Assembly (NCBI RefSeq): GCF_013267595.1
Contig: NZ_CP054010.1
Span: forward strand, 558,001 to 622,000
Origin: Prevotella melaninogenica
GTDB taxonomy: Bacteria > Bacteroidota > Bacteroidia > Bacteroidales > Bacteroidaceae
Reading direction: 5' to 3'
Length of the DNA: 64,000 bases
The notes under the pieces: generated by a model
The model's database searches: none
Told to the model about the DNA's origin: nothing
What the model saw: the letters and a program-made list of their open reading frames with translations, nothing else
Part shown: positions 18,374-27,475 of the stretch, one piece after another
Layout: each line of letters opens with the position of its first letter
Numbering within the stretch: position 1 is the first letter of the stretch
Position numbers and translations under genes: made by a program

Positions 18374-20710
18374 ATGATTAAAAAGTTTGACATCAAGAAT
18401 CTAGGGGTTTTCAAAGATTTTGAATGGAACAAGAATCTTGTAGACGATAATAGAAAAATAGAGACCCTACAAAATGTAAATATTATATTTGGGCGTAACT
18501 ATTCGGGAAAGACAACTCTTTCTCGGATTTTTCGTGCCTTTGAGTTAAAAGGCGGACTCGAAAAGTATGAGAGTGGTTCTTTCAAGTTGGAACTGAAGGA
18601 TGGAAATACTATAGACGAGAAATCTATAGCAAGTTTTACAATCCCTGTTCGTGTCTTCAATGAAGATTTTGTAAAAGATAATCTACTCTTTATTGGTAAT
18701 CCTGAAGAAGGTGTAACACCTTTTGCCGTATTGGGTGAGAATGCCCAGATTGAGTCAGAAATACAAGAGCTAAAAGGTCTGTTAGGGTCAGCAGAAGAAG
18801 AGAATGAAACTGGACTCTATCTGGAGAGAAAGAATGCAGTCAAGGACTATCAAAAAGTAGAAAAAGAAATAAAGAAAGAGAAGGAATGGCTAGAGAAGAA
18901 GCTCTCGTTTAAGGCTCTGGATAAGGGGTCTGGTATCAAATATCTATCTCACTTTTTTGGCGATCAGAATTACACTGTAGCCAAACTCAAAGATGAACTT
19001 AAGAAGGTTACTCAAGACAATCAACTGGCAGACGAGCAAATAGTTGAGTTGAAGGCATCGTTAAAGGAAGAGACAAAGCAAATCCCTCATATATCAGAAC
19101 ATTCTTTACCAAGTTTCGATAATATAAATCAACGAATTAAGGCTATTGTGGAGCAGCAGATAATGTCATCAGGAAAAATTGAAGAATTAGTGCGCAATGC
19201 AATAGCAAACAAATGGGTTGAGGAAGGATGCAAACTACATGAGGGGAAGAAAACTTGTTTATTCTGTGGAGGTGAAATCACAAACAATCGCTGGGCAGAG
19301 TTAGAACGTCATTACGACGAAGCAACAAGGAAATTGAAAGATAAGGCAGAGAAGGCGGTTGATTGGTTAGAAGAACATATTCAAATTGCAAAGGAACTCT
19401 ACAAAATCTCACCTGAGAAATACTATCAGCATTTTAAAGTTGAGGTAGAGGGTATTAATAAGGACATGGATAAACTCCGAGAGAAACTTTTCACAGCGTT
19501 GAACGGCATTTTGCTACAATTGAAAGAGAAATTAGCGGATATTCATTCTACCCCTTCTTATATTGAATACGCATTTGATTTTTCAGAACTCAATGCAGTT
19601 TATAGTCGGATTGAGAATCTTGAGAAAAGTGCAACTGAATATGGTGCTAAGCTTAAGCAGGAGCAATCTAAAGCTCAGGCAAAACTGCGCTTATCTGAAG
19701 TTGCTCGCTTTAAGGAAGATATAGGCTATGAAGAGAAAGTCAAGTTCATATTAGAGAAAGAGGCGGTTCTCAATGAGAAAGGAGAAGCAAAGGAAGAAAA
19801 GGAAAAAACTGTTCTTTCCAAGGAGAAAGCTATTAAAGAAAAAGAGCGCCTCCGTCAAAATGAAGAAGAGGGAGCAAGAAAAGTAAATGCAATTCTGGAA
19901 AACTATTTTGGGCATAGATTCATTGAACTTAGAGCAGTTAAGAAAGATAATGAAGATGGAATTTACTTTGATGTGTTTCGGGGAGGGCAGAAAGCGTATA
20001 ACTTAAGTGAAGGGGAACGTAATCTTGTTGCTTTTTCGTACTTTGTTGCAAAACTAGAGGATGTTGAGACTGTAGCAGAAAAGCCAATAATCTGGATTGA
20101 TGATCCTATATCGAGCTTAGATGCTAATCATGTGTTCTTCATCTTCTCGCTGATAGACCAGCAAATAGTGGCTAAGCATCAGTGGACACAGCTCTTTATA
20201 TCTACCCATAATCTTGAATTCTTGAGGTATCTTAAACGTATACATACGGGTGAACAACGTGGATGGTTTTTGATTGAGCGACAAGGTGATCAGTCTTGTT
20301 TACGTGGCATGCCTAAGTATATGAAAGATCATGTGACAGAGTTCAACTACCTGTTTCATCAAATTTACAAGTGCAGTCAAGCAGCTGAAAATGAAAACTA
20401 TGAGCTATTCTATAACTTTGGGAATAATGCACGTAAATTTTTAGAGGCCTATCTATATTATAAATATCCTGATAACGATACAAACTGCCTCCATAAGAAA
20501 ATGATGCGCTTCTTCTCAGATGAATGTGCAGCTACTACTATAGATCGTATTGATAACGAACTCTCACATCTTGAGGGGTTAATGGAGAGGGGAATGTCTA
20601 TGTCTGATCATGCCGAGATAAAGAAATGTGCCCAGTATATACTAGAGACTATCAAGACCAAAGATCCAGATCAATATGATGCTTTTCTTCTAAGTATTAA
20701 CCCTAAATAA
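18374..20710 (+). CDS. rloC: RloC-type ABC ATPase with zinc hook and predicted anticodon nuclease domain
   Basis: 778 residues. Walker A GRNYSGKTT lies at 40-48, the ABC signature NLSEGERN near 543 and Walker B IIWIDDPISSLD near 570-581, all as in the AAA_13 family. A long coiled coil (about 110-520) carries a CxxC zinc hook at Cys295/Cys298, the feature that distinguishes RloC from PrrC. After the ATPase head, Arg687 and Glu691 (RKFLE) and His732 (NELSH) resemble the Arg-Glu-His triad of PrrC/RloC tRNA anticodon nucleases. The last spacing is longer than I recall for PrrC. Position 84 nt behind a restriction system matches PrrC-type linkage. The role is inferred: tRNA cleavage as a backup when restriction is disturbed. 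Confidence 0.7.
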   Translation: MIKKFDIKNLGVFKDFEWNKNLVDDNRKIETLQNVNIIFGRNYSGKTTLSRIFRAFELKGGLEKYESGSFKLELKDGNTIDEKSIASFTIPVRVFNEDFVKDNLLFIGNPEEGVTPFAVLGENAQIESEIQELKGLLGSAEEENETGLYLERKNAVKDYQKVEKEIKKEKEWLEKKLSFKALDKGSGIKYLSHFFGDQNYTVAKLKDELKKVTQDNQLADEQIVELKASLKEETKQIPHISEHSLPSFDNINQRIKAIVEQQIMSSGKIEELVRNAIANKWVEEGCKLHEGKKTCLFCGGEITNNRWAELERHYDEATRKLKDKAEKAVDWLEEHIQIAKELYKISPEKYYQHFKVEVEGINKDMDKLREKLFTALNGILLQLKEKLADIHSTPSYIEYAFDFSELNAVYSRIENLEKSATEYGAKLKQEQSKAQAKLRLSEVARFKEDIGYEEKVKFILEKEAVLNEKGEAKEEKEKTVLSKEKAIKEKERLRQNEEEGARKVNAILENYFGHRFIELRAVKKDNEDGIYFDVFRGGQKAYNLSEGERNLVAFSYFVAKLEDVETVAEKPIIWIDDPISSLDANHVFFIFSLIDQQIVAKHQWTQLFISTHNLEFLRYLKRIHTGEQRGWFLIERQGDQSCLRGMPKYMKDHVTEFNYLFHQIYKCSQAAENENYELFYNFGNNARKFLEAYLYYKYPDNDTNCLHKKMMRFFSDECAATTIDRIDNELSHLEGLMERGMSMSDHAEIKKCAQYILETIKTKDPDQYDAFLLSINPK

Positions 20711-20745
20711 AGCATTCTCTATCGACATTATGCTTGTAAGTTTTG

Positions 20746-20810
20746 GGGTGTGATAAAGGGTGTAAATCGCGTAACTTGCTGATTTACACCCTTGTTTGCG
20801 GAGAGAGAGG
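20746..20810. repeat. Left copy of 65-bp direct repeat, probable att site
   Basis: Identical at 63 of 65 positions to 47330-47394 (differences at 20752 and 20771). It holds an 11-bp-stem hairpin (GGGTGTAAATC with GATTTACACCC) and ends with the last 12 nt of the tRNA-Ser gene in reverse sense. The rest of the tRNA is absent here, as expected for the tRNA-distal end of an island integrated at a tRNA 3' end. The hairpin may also serve as a terminator for the gene ending at 20710. Confidence 0.75.
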
Positions 20811-21217
20811 AAAATGAATATTCCTCGTATCTCCTTGTATCATAGTTATTTATAAACTTTCTTCTTTTCTGTGTAGCCAGATTGTAGCCACAACAGAGTA
20901 TTTTGAGAGTACACGTGGATACTGCTGCTTGAAACACGCTCTTGTGTTTCTTGGGTTCAAAAGTACTAAAAATATGAACATGCCCCAAATATTTGGTAGA
21001 AAATGTTTTATAAATTCTTTGGCTACAATTTTCAGTGCAAGGTACAAGCCTATATATATAGATAGGTCTTGCACTTTGCACTGATGGTCCCTACCTTATA
21101 TTTTATACCGTTGATTATCAATACGTAAAATGGTATTATACTACCAGAAAATAGTATTTTAATATTCTATCTAAAGCCTGTTTCATTAGGAACTTTGTAG
21201 CCATAATAATTACAATT
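20811..21217. other. Intergenic region inside the left island border
   Basis: No gene could be supported here. It contains an 8-bp inverted repeat (AGTGCAAG at 21034-21041, CTTGCACT at 21068-21075) around an AT-rich centre. Short minus-strand frames of 74 and 117 codons lack family resemblance. No integrase sequence was recognised in either strand. Confidence 0.4.
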
Positions 21218-21664
21218 ATGTATATTATGGCTAATAAAAACAAATTAAAACCCAAAGGGTATCTTTATATTAGTAGCCCTACACTTGAGAGTTTAGTTCT
21301 TTTATGTGAGAATACAAAAGAAGCTGCTCATATAAGTGGCATAGAGTATTCAAATTTTCTTAAAGCTTGCAAGATGGAAAAGGATATAAGATTTAGCACA
21401 TATCGAAAGTGTGCTGCAGGTTTGGGGAAAGAAGTTCTGGTTATTCATCTTCCTTTGGGAACCATAGAGTCAATGATTGAGCCTAAGACTCATGTGAACG
21501 GTTTTTATGAAACTATTGAGCAAGATAAATTGATTAAGGTGCTGATGGCGGTTATGCCGAGTGACGGAATAAAAATTTTTAACTTCATGGAGGATTTCAA
21601 GAGACACCTAACAAGTCACGACAAAAAACATCTAATGAAACCATTTTTATGGCTCTTCCGTTAA
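21218..21664 (+). CDS. Hypothetical protein, weak HTH-like N-terminal half
   Basis: 148 residues (or 145 from an ATG at 21227). Residues about 30-75 (TKEAAHISGIEYSNFLKACK... RKCAAGLGKEVLVI) loosely follow the five-helix XRE pattern, with a turn after AAHISGI, but this is weak. There is no signal peptide or membrane helix. The last four codons fall in a 20-nt sequence (21651-21670) that recurs inverted at 23852-23871. The C-terminus may therefore be supplied by an inserted element and the gene may be truncated. Function not recognised. Confidence 0.45.
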   Translation: MYIMANKNKLKPKGYLYISSPTLESLVLLCENTKEAAHISGIEYSNFLKACKMEKDIRFSTYRKCAAGLGKEVLVIHLPLGTIESMIEPKTHVNGFYETIEQDKLIKVLMAVMPSDGIKIFNFMEDFKRHLTSHDKKHLMKPFLWLFR

Positions 21665-21858
21665 ATGTGTAGAATGTTAATAGAATGAGATTAATCCACA
21701 TACATGATAAGCTTACCTCCAATTAGATGGTTTTATAAAGGGGGATAAACTACATGATAAATGTAATTAGGTTCGATGTCTATCTGTCATCTACAACCTG
21801 CTTATTCCCTTATTAAATTATGTTTGTAAATTATTTTCGTGCAACTCAAACCCAATAC

Positions 21859-21968
21859 ATGCTCTTTTGGCTTCTAAACGACGCCCTTTTGGGTTGCAAA
21901 AGATGCCCTTTAAGGCTATTACTAACGCCCTTTTGAAGTCCTATTAAGCACATTTCACTTTACTACTT
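21859..21968 (+). repeat. 22-nt periodic array, AT-rich family, copy 2
   Basis: Five 22-nt units start at 21859, 21881, 21903, 21925 and 21947, beginning ATGCTCTTTTG, ACGCCCTTTTG, ATGCCCTTTAA, ACGCCCTTTTG and AGCACATTTC. No indels. It has the same order of unit types as copy 1, including the terminal AGCAC-type unit and a following TNGTAACT-like stretch. It lies in non-coding DNA inside the island. Confidence 0.85.
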
Positions 21969-22185
21969 GGTAACTACTTGACTTTCTGTTTATTGCAAAC
22001 CTGCTTCTTATGTATTTTTTTTGCCGTTAGTTATAGATGTTTTCTTTGAAATTATGTAATGATTTTTCAAATCCTTATCTGCATATTTTCGAAGTATAAA
22101 AAGAAATGGTTTTCAATGTCAGAGGATAATAATAAGATAGATAGTTGACAATCTTAGCAATGTTTTTTGTTTAGCGAGTAACTTT

Positions 22186-22238
22186 GGTTCTTCTGTTAAA
22201 GCAATACGAAAAGCGTCCACACATTTAACAGAAGAACC
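22186..22238. repeat. Short 15-bp inverted repeat, miniature element-like
   Basis: GGTTCTTCTGTTAAA (22186-22200) and its perfect complement (22224-22238) enclose 23 nt. The right arm, extended to 22217, matches the right outer end at 23850-23871 at 20 of 22 positions. It looks like two abutted ends of the same element family. Confidence 0.5.
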
Positions 22239-22289
22239 ATAAATTAATCAGGCAGTATATACCTAAAAAGGATTCGTTTGATAACTATA

Positions 22290-23709
22290 CAATAGTCCGT
22301 TAAATTTTCGCAGTTTGCAAAGCTTTTACCCAAAAGCCAACAGGAATTGTGACAGAAAGAAGACATAATAAGTCTCTGAAAAAGAGATGATTAGGTAACA
22401 AAATATAACACAATAAAATCGGCTATCTCATTGATTTTCAGTAACTTTATAGATGTAAAAAGACAATAAAGTTTATGCTGATAACCAACTTGATTAGCCG
22501 ATATATGAAGCTCTGCAAAGCAGCATTTAGTGCTGAAGATGGAGCAAAGTTAAACAAAAGTATTCAAACAAACGTCATGGAAATGCTTTTTCTTTTGATG
22601 GTCATCCCAAGGAAATGTAATTTTACGCAGATGGGACGCTATGGAAAGCGTGGCGAACAATGCTATCGGCAGACGGCAGAGCGCAGCGTGAACTGGCTCG
22701 AAATAAATATGTGGCTGAGTGCTTTCGCCTTCAAGCAGGGTAAAGGGCTCAATGCCATCGTTATTGATCCAAGCTTCATCAAGAAGGCTGGGAAGCATAC
22801 CCCATACGTGGGTACGTTTTGGTCGGGCTGTGCAGGTGCGGTAAAGCACGGTCTTGAGATCCTCGGCATCGGTGTGATAGACGTGGACTTGCATGAGTGT
22901 ATGATGCTCAAGGCTGTGCAGACCACATTGGAAAAAGGGGAGGAGAAAAAAGAGATGAGTCTATACGACTGGTATACCAAGGTGTTGGAGGACGACAAGG
23001 TAACCTTACAGCGTATTTGCAAGGTTCTTGTCGCTGACTCAGCCTTCTCCAAAAGACCTTTCATCGACAAGGTAATGAAGATGGGCTTCCATGTTGTGAG
23101 CCGCTTGCGTCATGACGCAGCCTTGTTCTACACATGGGATGGGGAACCCACGGGAAAGCCCGGCCGTCCTCGTATCAAAGGTGACAAGATTGACGTAAGG
23201 AACATCGACATATCCAAAGGCAATGAGCTTGATTTAGGAGAGACCAAAGGCAAAGCCTATGCGCTCAAGGCGTGGTGCAAGTCCTTGCATAGGGTCGTGT
23301 CGATTGTCATCCACGAGTTGCCCAACGGTGTCCGCCGTTTGTACTTCTCTACGGATGAGAGCATGAGTGGACGCGATGTGATGGAGTACTATACCACACG
23401 TTTCCAAGAGGAGTTTTGCTTTCGCGACGCAAAGCAATTCCTCGGTCTTACCGATTGTCAGGCACGCGACAAGAGAAAACTTGAATTTGCTTTCAACTCT
23501 TCATTCACGGCACTCAATGTGGCGAAAATCATGTGCAAGGAACATGAAACATCCATCGGTCGACTTAAAGCGCAGATGATCAATGCCTACTATGCGCAAC
23601 GAATTATTGACGTGTTCGAGAAGAACCCGAACACACCATTAAATAAAGAAAGGATAAATGATATATTTAGTTTCACTGCTGACGCAGCATAATATTTAAC
23701 GGACTATTG
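22290..23709 (+). mobile_element. Complete IS4-superfamily insertion sequence, 1420 bp
   Basis: Ends are CAATAGTCCGTTAAAT and its exact complement. The flanking 8-bp target duplication is TAACTATA at 22282-22289 and 23710-23717. One transposase gene lies inside. The target was an IS30-type transposase remnant, and intact ends and duplication point to a recent insertion. Confidence 0.88.
22475..23692 (+). CDS. IS4-superfamily DDE transposase
   Basis: 405 residues. DDE-type landmarks are VIDPSFIKK (first Asp near 97), VLVADSAFSKRPFI (second Asp near 188) and the block YYTTRFQEEFCFRDAKQFLGL near 308-328, a Y-(2)-R-(3)-E-(6)-K signature typical of IS4-like transposases. A GRP-rich loop lies between the second and third motifs. 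It occupies almost the whole element. The start at 22475 was taken as the first ATG of the frame inside the IS. It appears intact and possibly active. Confidence 0.88.
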   Translation: MLITNLISRYMKLCKAAFSAEDGAKLNKSIQTNVMEMLFLLMVIPRKCNFTQMGRYGKRGEQCYRQTAERSVNWLEINMWLSAFAFKQGKGLNAIVIDPSFIKKAGKHTPYVGTFWSGCAGAVKHGLEILGIGVIDVDLHECMMLKAVQTTLEKGEEKKEMSLYDWYTKVLEDDKVTLQRICKVLVADSAFSKRPFIDKVMKMGFHVVSRLRHDAALFYTWDGEPTGKPGRPRIKGDKIDVRNIDISKGNELDLGETKGKAYALKAWCKSLHRVVSIVIHELPNGVRRLYFSTDESMSGRDVMEYYTTRFQEEFCFRDAKQFLGLTDCQARDKRKLEFAFNSSFTALNVAKIMCKEHETSIGRLKAQMINAYYAQRIIDVFEKNPNTPLNKERINDIFSFTADAA

Positions 23710-23977
23710 TAACTATACAGACAAGAGAATTATGTCCATACAAAAGAAATTGAACGAAAGACCAAGAGAAAAATTAAACTTTTCTACTCCAAAGTGCGAG
23801 TTCTTTAAACACCTTTTGTAATTTTGCACTTGCTGGTTGACTCTGCGGTCCACACATTTAACGGAAGAGCCTTTATTGTTATTCTGATGAAGAAAGTGAA
23901 AAAGAAACAAAAGTCAAGATAAGTTCAATATGAGCAATATATTTCTCTACCCCATATTCACCAAAGATTTTCCCAAA

Positions 23978-24023
23978 ATCCATTCCTAACAAGAATACAT
24001 AGAATATTCTTGCAGGAATGGAT
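23978..24023 (-). terminator. Terminator at the end of the PUL operon
   Basis: Inverted repeat ATCCATTCCT / AGGAATGGAT with inner stem AAGAATA / TATTCTT. On the minus strand it is followed by TTTTGGGAAAATC. It starts 18 nt after the GH3 stop. Confidence 0.75.
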
Positions 24024-24041
24024 CCCAATCTTTATATATGC

Positions 24042-26360
24042 TTATCTATTGGCTGTCTGCCACAGATAAGTATCTGCACAATGAACAGAGGCAGTTTGGT
24101 CGGCAATCATCAACTTGAAGTCGCCTTCCTCCAATCTCCATTTGCCATCCCAACCTACAAAAGCCAAGTCGTCTGCCTTTAATTCGAAGGTCACAGTCTT
24201 GGTCTCACCTGGCTGCAGTTCCACCTTGTCGAAGGCACGGAGACGACGACCATCTGGTACCATGCTGGCAACGAGGTCGCTGCTGAACAGGAGAATGCTC
24301 TCCTTGCCTGCCACCTTGCCCGTGTTCTTCACATCCACGCTCACCTTGATAATGTCTCCGTGGCGGAAGTCAGACTTGGAAACCTTCAGGTTGCTATATT
24401 GATAAGAGGTGTAACTCAAACCATATCCGAAGCCCCACTGCTGGGTAATCTTCGCATTGTAGTCGTAAGCCCCTTCCATCGTACCCACCTCCTCACTCTT
24501 CTTGAAGTCGTAGTTAGCGAGCGAATTGATTTCCTTAGGATAGGTGTAAGGCATCTTGCCACTGAAGTTTGACTTGCCCGATACCAAGTTTACCAAGGCA
24601 TCGCCGCCCATGTTGCCAGGGATAAGGATATCGATGATACCCTGTGCCAATGGTTCGATGTCGGCGATGAGACGTGGACGTCCTTCATTCAGTACCAAGA
24701 TGACAGGCTTGCCTGTCTGAGCCAAAGCCTTGACCAGATTGCGCTGGTTTTCAGAAAGCCAGAGGTCTGTCAGGTTGCCCGGAGTCTCGGTATAGGAGTT
24801 CTCGCCAATGCAAGCCACAATGACGTCGGCATCCTTCGCTGCAGCCACTGCCCCCAGAATCTGAGGTTCGTTCTCCTCCCAATACTTGCCCTTTTCATTA
24901 TAGGTAACACCCTGGTTCAAAATAACATTCTCCTTGCCATACTCATTGCAGAATGCCTCATAGATGGTATTATACTTGCCGGCAAACTCATCGGTACGAT
25001 GGCCCTGCCAGGTATAGCTCCATCCACCGTCCAGACAGCGCATCTGATTGGCATTAGGCCCCGTGAGGAGAATCTTCTTGCCATGCTGCAAAGGAAGGAT
25101 ATTACGCTCGTTCTTCAGGAGCACCATACTCTCGGTAGCTCCCTCCAAGGCGAGCTTGGCAAACTCCTCGCCACCAAACTTAGGATAATTCTTCAGTTTC
25201 TGGGTTGGGTTCTTAAAGAGATCGAGACGGTATTTCATACGAAGCACACGGCGACAGGCATCATCGATGCGACTCATCGGAATCTTGCCTTCCTTCACCA
25301 ATTCAATAAGGTAGCCACAAGCATCGCAAGAATAAGGTTCCATAATCATGTCGATACCAGCATTGATGGCGATGCGGAGTGCATCCTTCTTGTCCTTTGC
25401 CACCATCTCACGAGTATAGAGATTGTTGATGTCTGCCCAGTCGGTGATAAGCACACCATCCCATCCTGTCTCTTCCTTCAGCCATCCTGTCAGGATTTCC
25501 TTGTTGGCGTGCATCGGCATACCGTTGACGGAAGCGGAATTCACCATCACGGTCAAGGCTCCAGCTTGCAGACCCGCCAGGAAAGGAGCGAAGTGCTTCT
25601 CTCGCAAGTTGGCAGGAGAGATATAGGCTGGTGTACGGTCTTTACCAGTCCAAGGCACGCCATAGCCCATGAAGTGCTTCATTGAAGTGGCGATGTGATA
25701 CTGGTCGATGTTATTTGGGTCCTCACCCTGGAAACCATAGACCATGGCCTTGCCCATCTCTGAACTGAGATAGCAATCTTCTCCAAAGTTCTCCCAGATG
25801 CGAGGCCAACGGGCATCACGACCGAGATCAACGGTAGGACTGTAAGTCCAAGGCACACTCACCGCACGAGTCTCATAAGCAGTAGCCTCAGCCGAATGGC
25901 GAGCAATCTCACGATTGAAGGTGGCAGCTACATTGATGTTCTGCGGGAAGAGGGTACCGTCTTGTGTATAAGTAGAACCGTGGTTCTGATCGAGACCGAA
26001 GACGCAAGGGATGCCGATGCGCTTCATCGAAATCTTCTGGATTTGCTCGATGTACTTCTCCCACTGCTTGGCGGTTGGTGCGCAAGTGTTAGGAGCGTTG
26101 AGGATAGAGCCAATCTTATAGCGAGAAAAGATAGAATCGGTCTTGTGCTCGTCGATATAGAACACACCGTTCTTGTCGTTGGCACCAAAGAGGTCGGTCA
26201 CCAATTCCATCATCTGACCTATCTTTTCCTCCAAGGTGAGTTTCTTCAGGGTTTGTTCTACTTGAGCCTCTATCTTAGGGTTGCTTTTGATAACTGGAAC
26301 ATTGGCACTGGTTGTATAAGCAAATGCCAACATTGAAATAGATAATAATAATTTCTTCAT
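24042..26360 (-). CDS. bglX: Glycoside hydrolase family 3 beta-glucosidase
   Basis: 772 residues with a signal peptide (about 1-19), so exported, probably periplasmic. The N-terminal TIM barrel has the GH3 phrases FGLDQNHG, ATSMKHFMGYG and, for the nucleophile, GVLITDWADINNL. The alpha/beta sandwich follows (ADVIVACIGENSYTE... VLNEGRP), and the last 120 residues form a fibronectin III-like domain. GH3 enzymes release glucose from the non-reducing end of beta-glucans or cello-oligosaccharides. It is the last gene of the PUL and is followed by a terminator. Substrate specificity inside GH3 cannot be read from sequence. Confidence 0.9.
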   Translation of the reverse strand: MKKLLLSISMLAFAYTTSANVPVIKSNPKIEAQVEQTLKKLTLEEKIGQMMELVTDLFGANDKNGVFYIDEHKTDSIFSRYKIGSILNAPNTCAPTAKQWEKYIEQIQKISMKRIGIPCVFGLDQNHGSTYTQDGTLFPQNINVAATFNREIARHSAEATAYETRAVSVPWTYSPTVDLGRDARWPRIWENFGEDCYLSSEMGKAMVYGFQGEDPNNIDQYHIATSMKHFMGYGVPWTGKDRTPAYISPANLREKHFAPFLAGLQAGALTVMVNSASVNGMPMHANKEILTGWLKEETGWDGVLITDWADINNLYTREMVAKDKKDALRIAINAGIDMIMEPYSCDACGYLIELVKEGKIPMSRIDDACRRVLRMKYRLDLFKNPTQKLKNYPKFGGEEFAKLALEGATESMVLLKNERNILPLQHGKKILLTGPNANQMRCLDGGWSYTWQGHRTDEFAGKYNTIYEAFCNEYGKENVILNQGVTYNEKGKYWEENEPQILGAVAAAKDADVIVACIGENSYTETPGNLTDLWLSENQRNLVKALAQTGKPVILVLNEGRPRLIADIEPLAQGIIDILIPGNMGGDALVNLVSGKSNFSGKMPYTYPKEINSLANYDFKKSEEVGTMEGAYDYNAKITQQWGFGYGLSYTSYQYSNLKVSKSDFRHGDIIKVSVDVKNTGKVAGKESILLFSSDLVASMVPDGRRLRAFDKVELQPGETKTVTFELKADDLAFVGWDGKWRLEEGDFKLMIADQTASVHCADTYLWQTANR

Positions 26361-26410
26361 AAGTTCAAAGGTTTGACGTTTTATGATAAAACGGAAATCT
26401 TTCTAATATT

Positions 26411-27409
26411 TTATTCGATAGTTACTTTCTTTACGGTGTAACCGTCACCCACGAGGAGGAAACCATCCTGCTCTGTCAAAAGTTGGATAGATAAGTCGGT
26501 CAGTTTAAACTCCCATTTAGCAGGTCCATCCACCATGATGTCGCCACGCTCTGGGTCGCCCTTACCAGTAAGGATGTTGTTCCACCAAGCAGTGGCAGCA
26601 GTACCCTGACCATTTCCATTCACATAGACACGGAGAATGGTGCCAGCCTTCACCTTTGAGAGGAAGGTATCCTTCAAGGCATTGAATGGTGTACCCCATG
26701 TCACGGCAAACTCACCTTCCCAGATGGTGTTCTCCATAGATGGGCGAGCCTCGGTGGTTACCTTGATGGTACCGCCAGCAAACTGTACACCATTGCCATC
26801 TACCAATGTAATGTCGTAATCGCCATTGGCGAGGTCGGAAGGAGCAGTAACTTTCAATGTTGTACCCTCATCGAGAACTTTGAAGGCAACCTCCTTATTA
26901 GCGATGAGAACTTTCTGAACGAGACCCAGGTTCTTGCACTCGTGGATGGTTGTAGTTTCTCCTGGAGCTACCCTAAGCTCGATGGCATTTGTACCCAAGG
27001 CTGGGTCATCGGCAGCAGGAGTCACGGTAACGTTCAAGGTGCGGGATGTGGTCTTGCCCTTGGTGGTGGTTGCCACAATCTTCAGTTCATGATTACCTAA
27101 AGGCAAAGTTTGGTCGATGGTAGTACCTTCGGCAATCTGAGTGCCGTCGAGCAACCATGTCACTGTGGTGTAGTGAACAGGAGTCACCTTGATTTCCAAC
27201 TTATAATTTGTCTTGCGGTCTATCTTGGAATCAGCCAAGTCGGTGTTCAAAATACGTGGATCGTCATTTTCGCTGACAGTGAAGTATGGATCATCGTCAG
27301 AAGAGCAAGAAGACAAAGTAGATGTACCAGCCAGTGCGAAACTCATGGCGAAGAGCATCATCATAGCCTTCAAGACTTTTCCCTTATATTGTTTCATTGT
27401 CTTATTCAT
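26411..27409 (-). CDS. Surface glycan-binding lipoprotein of the PUL (SGBP-like)
   Basis: 332 residues. Signal peptide with lipobox STLSSC, then an acidic SSDDD stretch right after the Cys, typical of Bacteroidota lipoproteins exported to the cell surface. Residues about 60-135 and 140-215 look like two Ig/PKD-like beta domains (PLGNHELKIVATTTKGKTTSRTLNVTV). The last 110 residues form a third domain that may bind glycan. Position directly after susD is where PULs usually encode a SusE/F-like or SGBP-B protein. No close family recognised, so the binding role is inferred from context. Confidence 0.7.
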   Translation of the reverse strand: MNKTMKQYKGKVLKAMMMLFAMSFALAGTSTLSSCSSDDDPYFTVSENDDPRILNTDLADSKIDRKTNYKLEIKVTPVHYTTVTWLLDGTQIAEGTTIDQTLPLGNHELKIVATTTKGKTTSRTLNVTVTPAADDPALGTNAIELRVAPGETTTIHECKNLGLVQKVLIANKEVAFKVLDEGTTLKVTAPSDLANGDYDITLVDGNGVQFAGGTIKVTTEARPSMENTIWEGEFAVTWGTPFNALKDTFLSKVKAGTILRVYVNGNGQGTAATAWWNNILTGKGDPERGDIMVDGPAKWEFKLTDLSIQLLTEQDGFLLVGDGYTVKKVTIE

Positions 27410-27475
27410 AATTAATTATTCTATCTATTGTCCTATAAAACTTAACATTTAATACTTAACATTAAACGCTTAACA

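Larger units (their letters stand above)
22229..23821 (+). pseudogene. IS30-family transposase C-terminal remnant, split by an IS4-like insertion
   Basis: The frame at 22229-22289 reads ...KLIRQYIPKKDSFDNYT and continues at 23718-23821 as DKRIMSIQKKLNERPREKLN..., the C-terminal signature of IS30-type transposases (LNxRPRxxLxFxTP). The two halves join in frame when the IS at 22290-23709 and one copy of the target duplication are removed. About 50 codons remain and the N-terminal two-thirds of the transposase are missing. The sequence after the stop (TTGCACTTGCTGG) may be the old element's right end. Confidence 0.75.
21651..23871. repeat. 20-bp perfect inverted repeats bounding IS debris
   Basis: GGCTCTTCCGTTAAATGTGT at 21651-21670 is repeated inverted at 23852-23871. 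A GGCTCTTCCG start is reminiscent of ISL3-family ends (recalled, not searched). No ISL3 transposase lies between them, and no matching target duplication was found outside. A related pair (22186-22200 and 22224-22238) lies inside. Probably leftover ends of one or two mobile elements. Confidence 0.5.

Noticed and set aside
20728..21081. Minus-strand frame of 117 codons considered as an integrase N-terminus
   Set aside because: Overlaps the att repeat and shows no recombinase motif.
24999..25685. Plus-strand frame of 228 codons inside the GH3 gene
   Set aside because: Antisense shadow of the GH3 gene; composition atypical for a protein.
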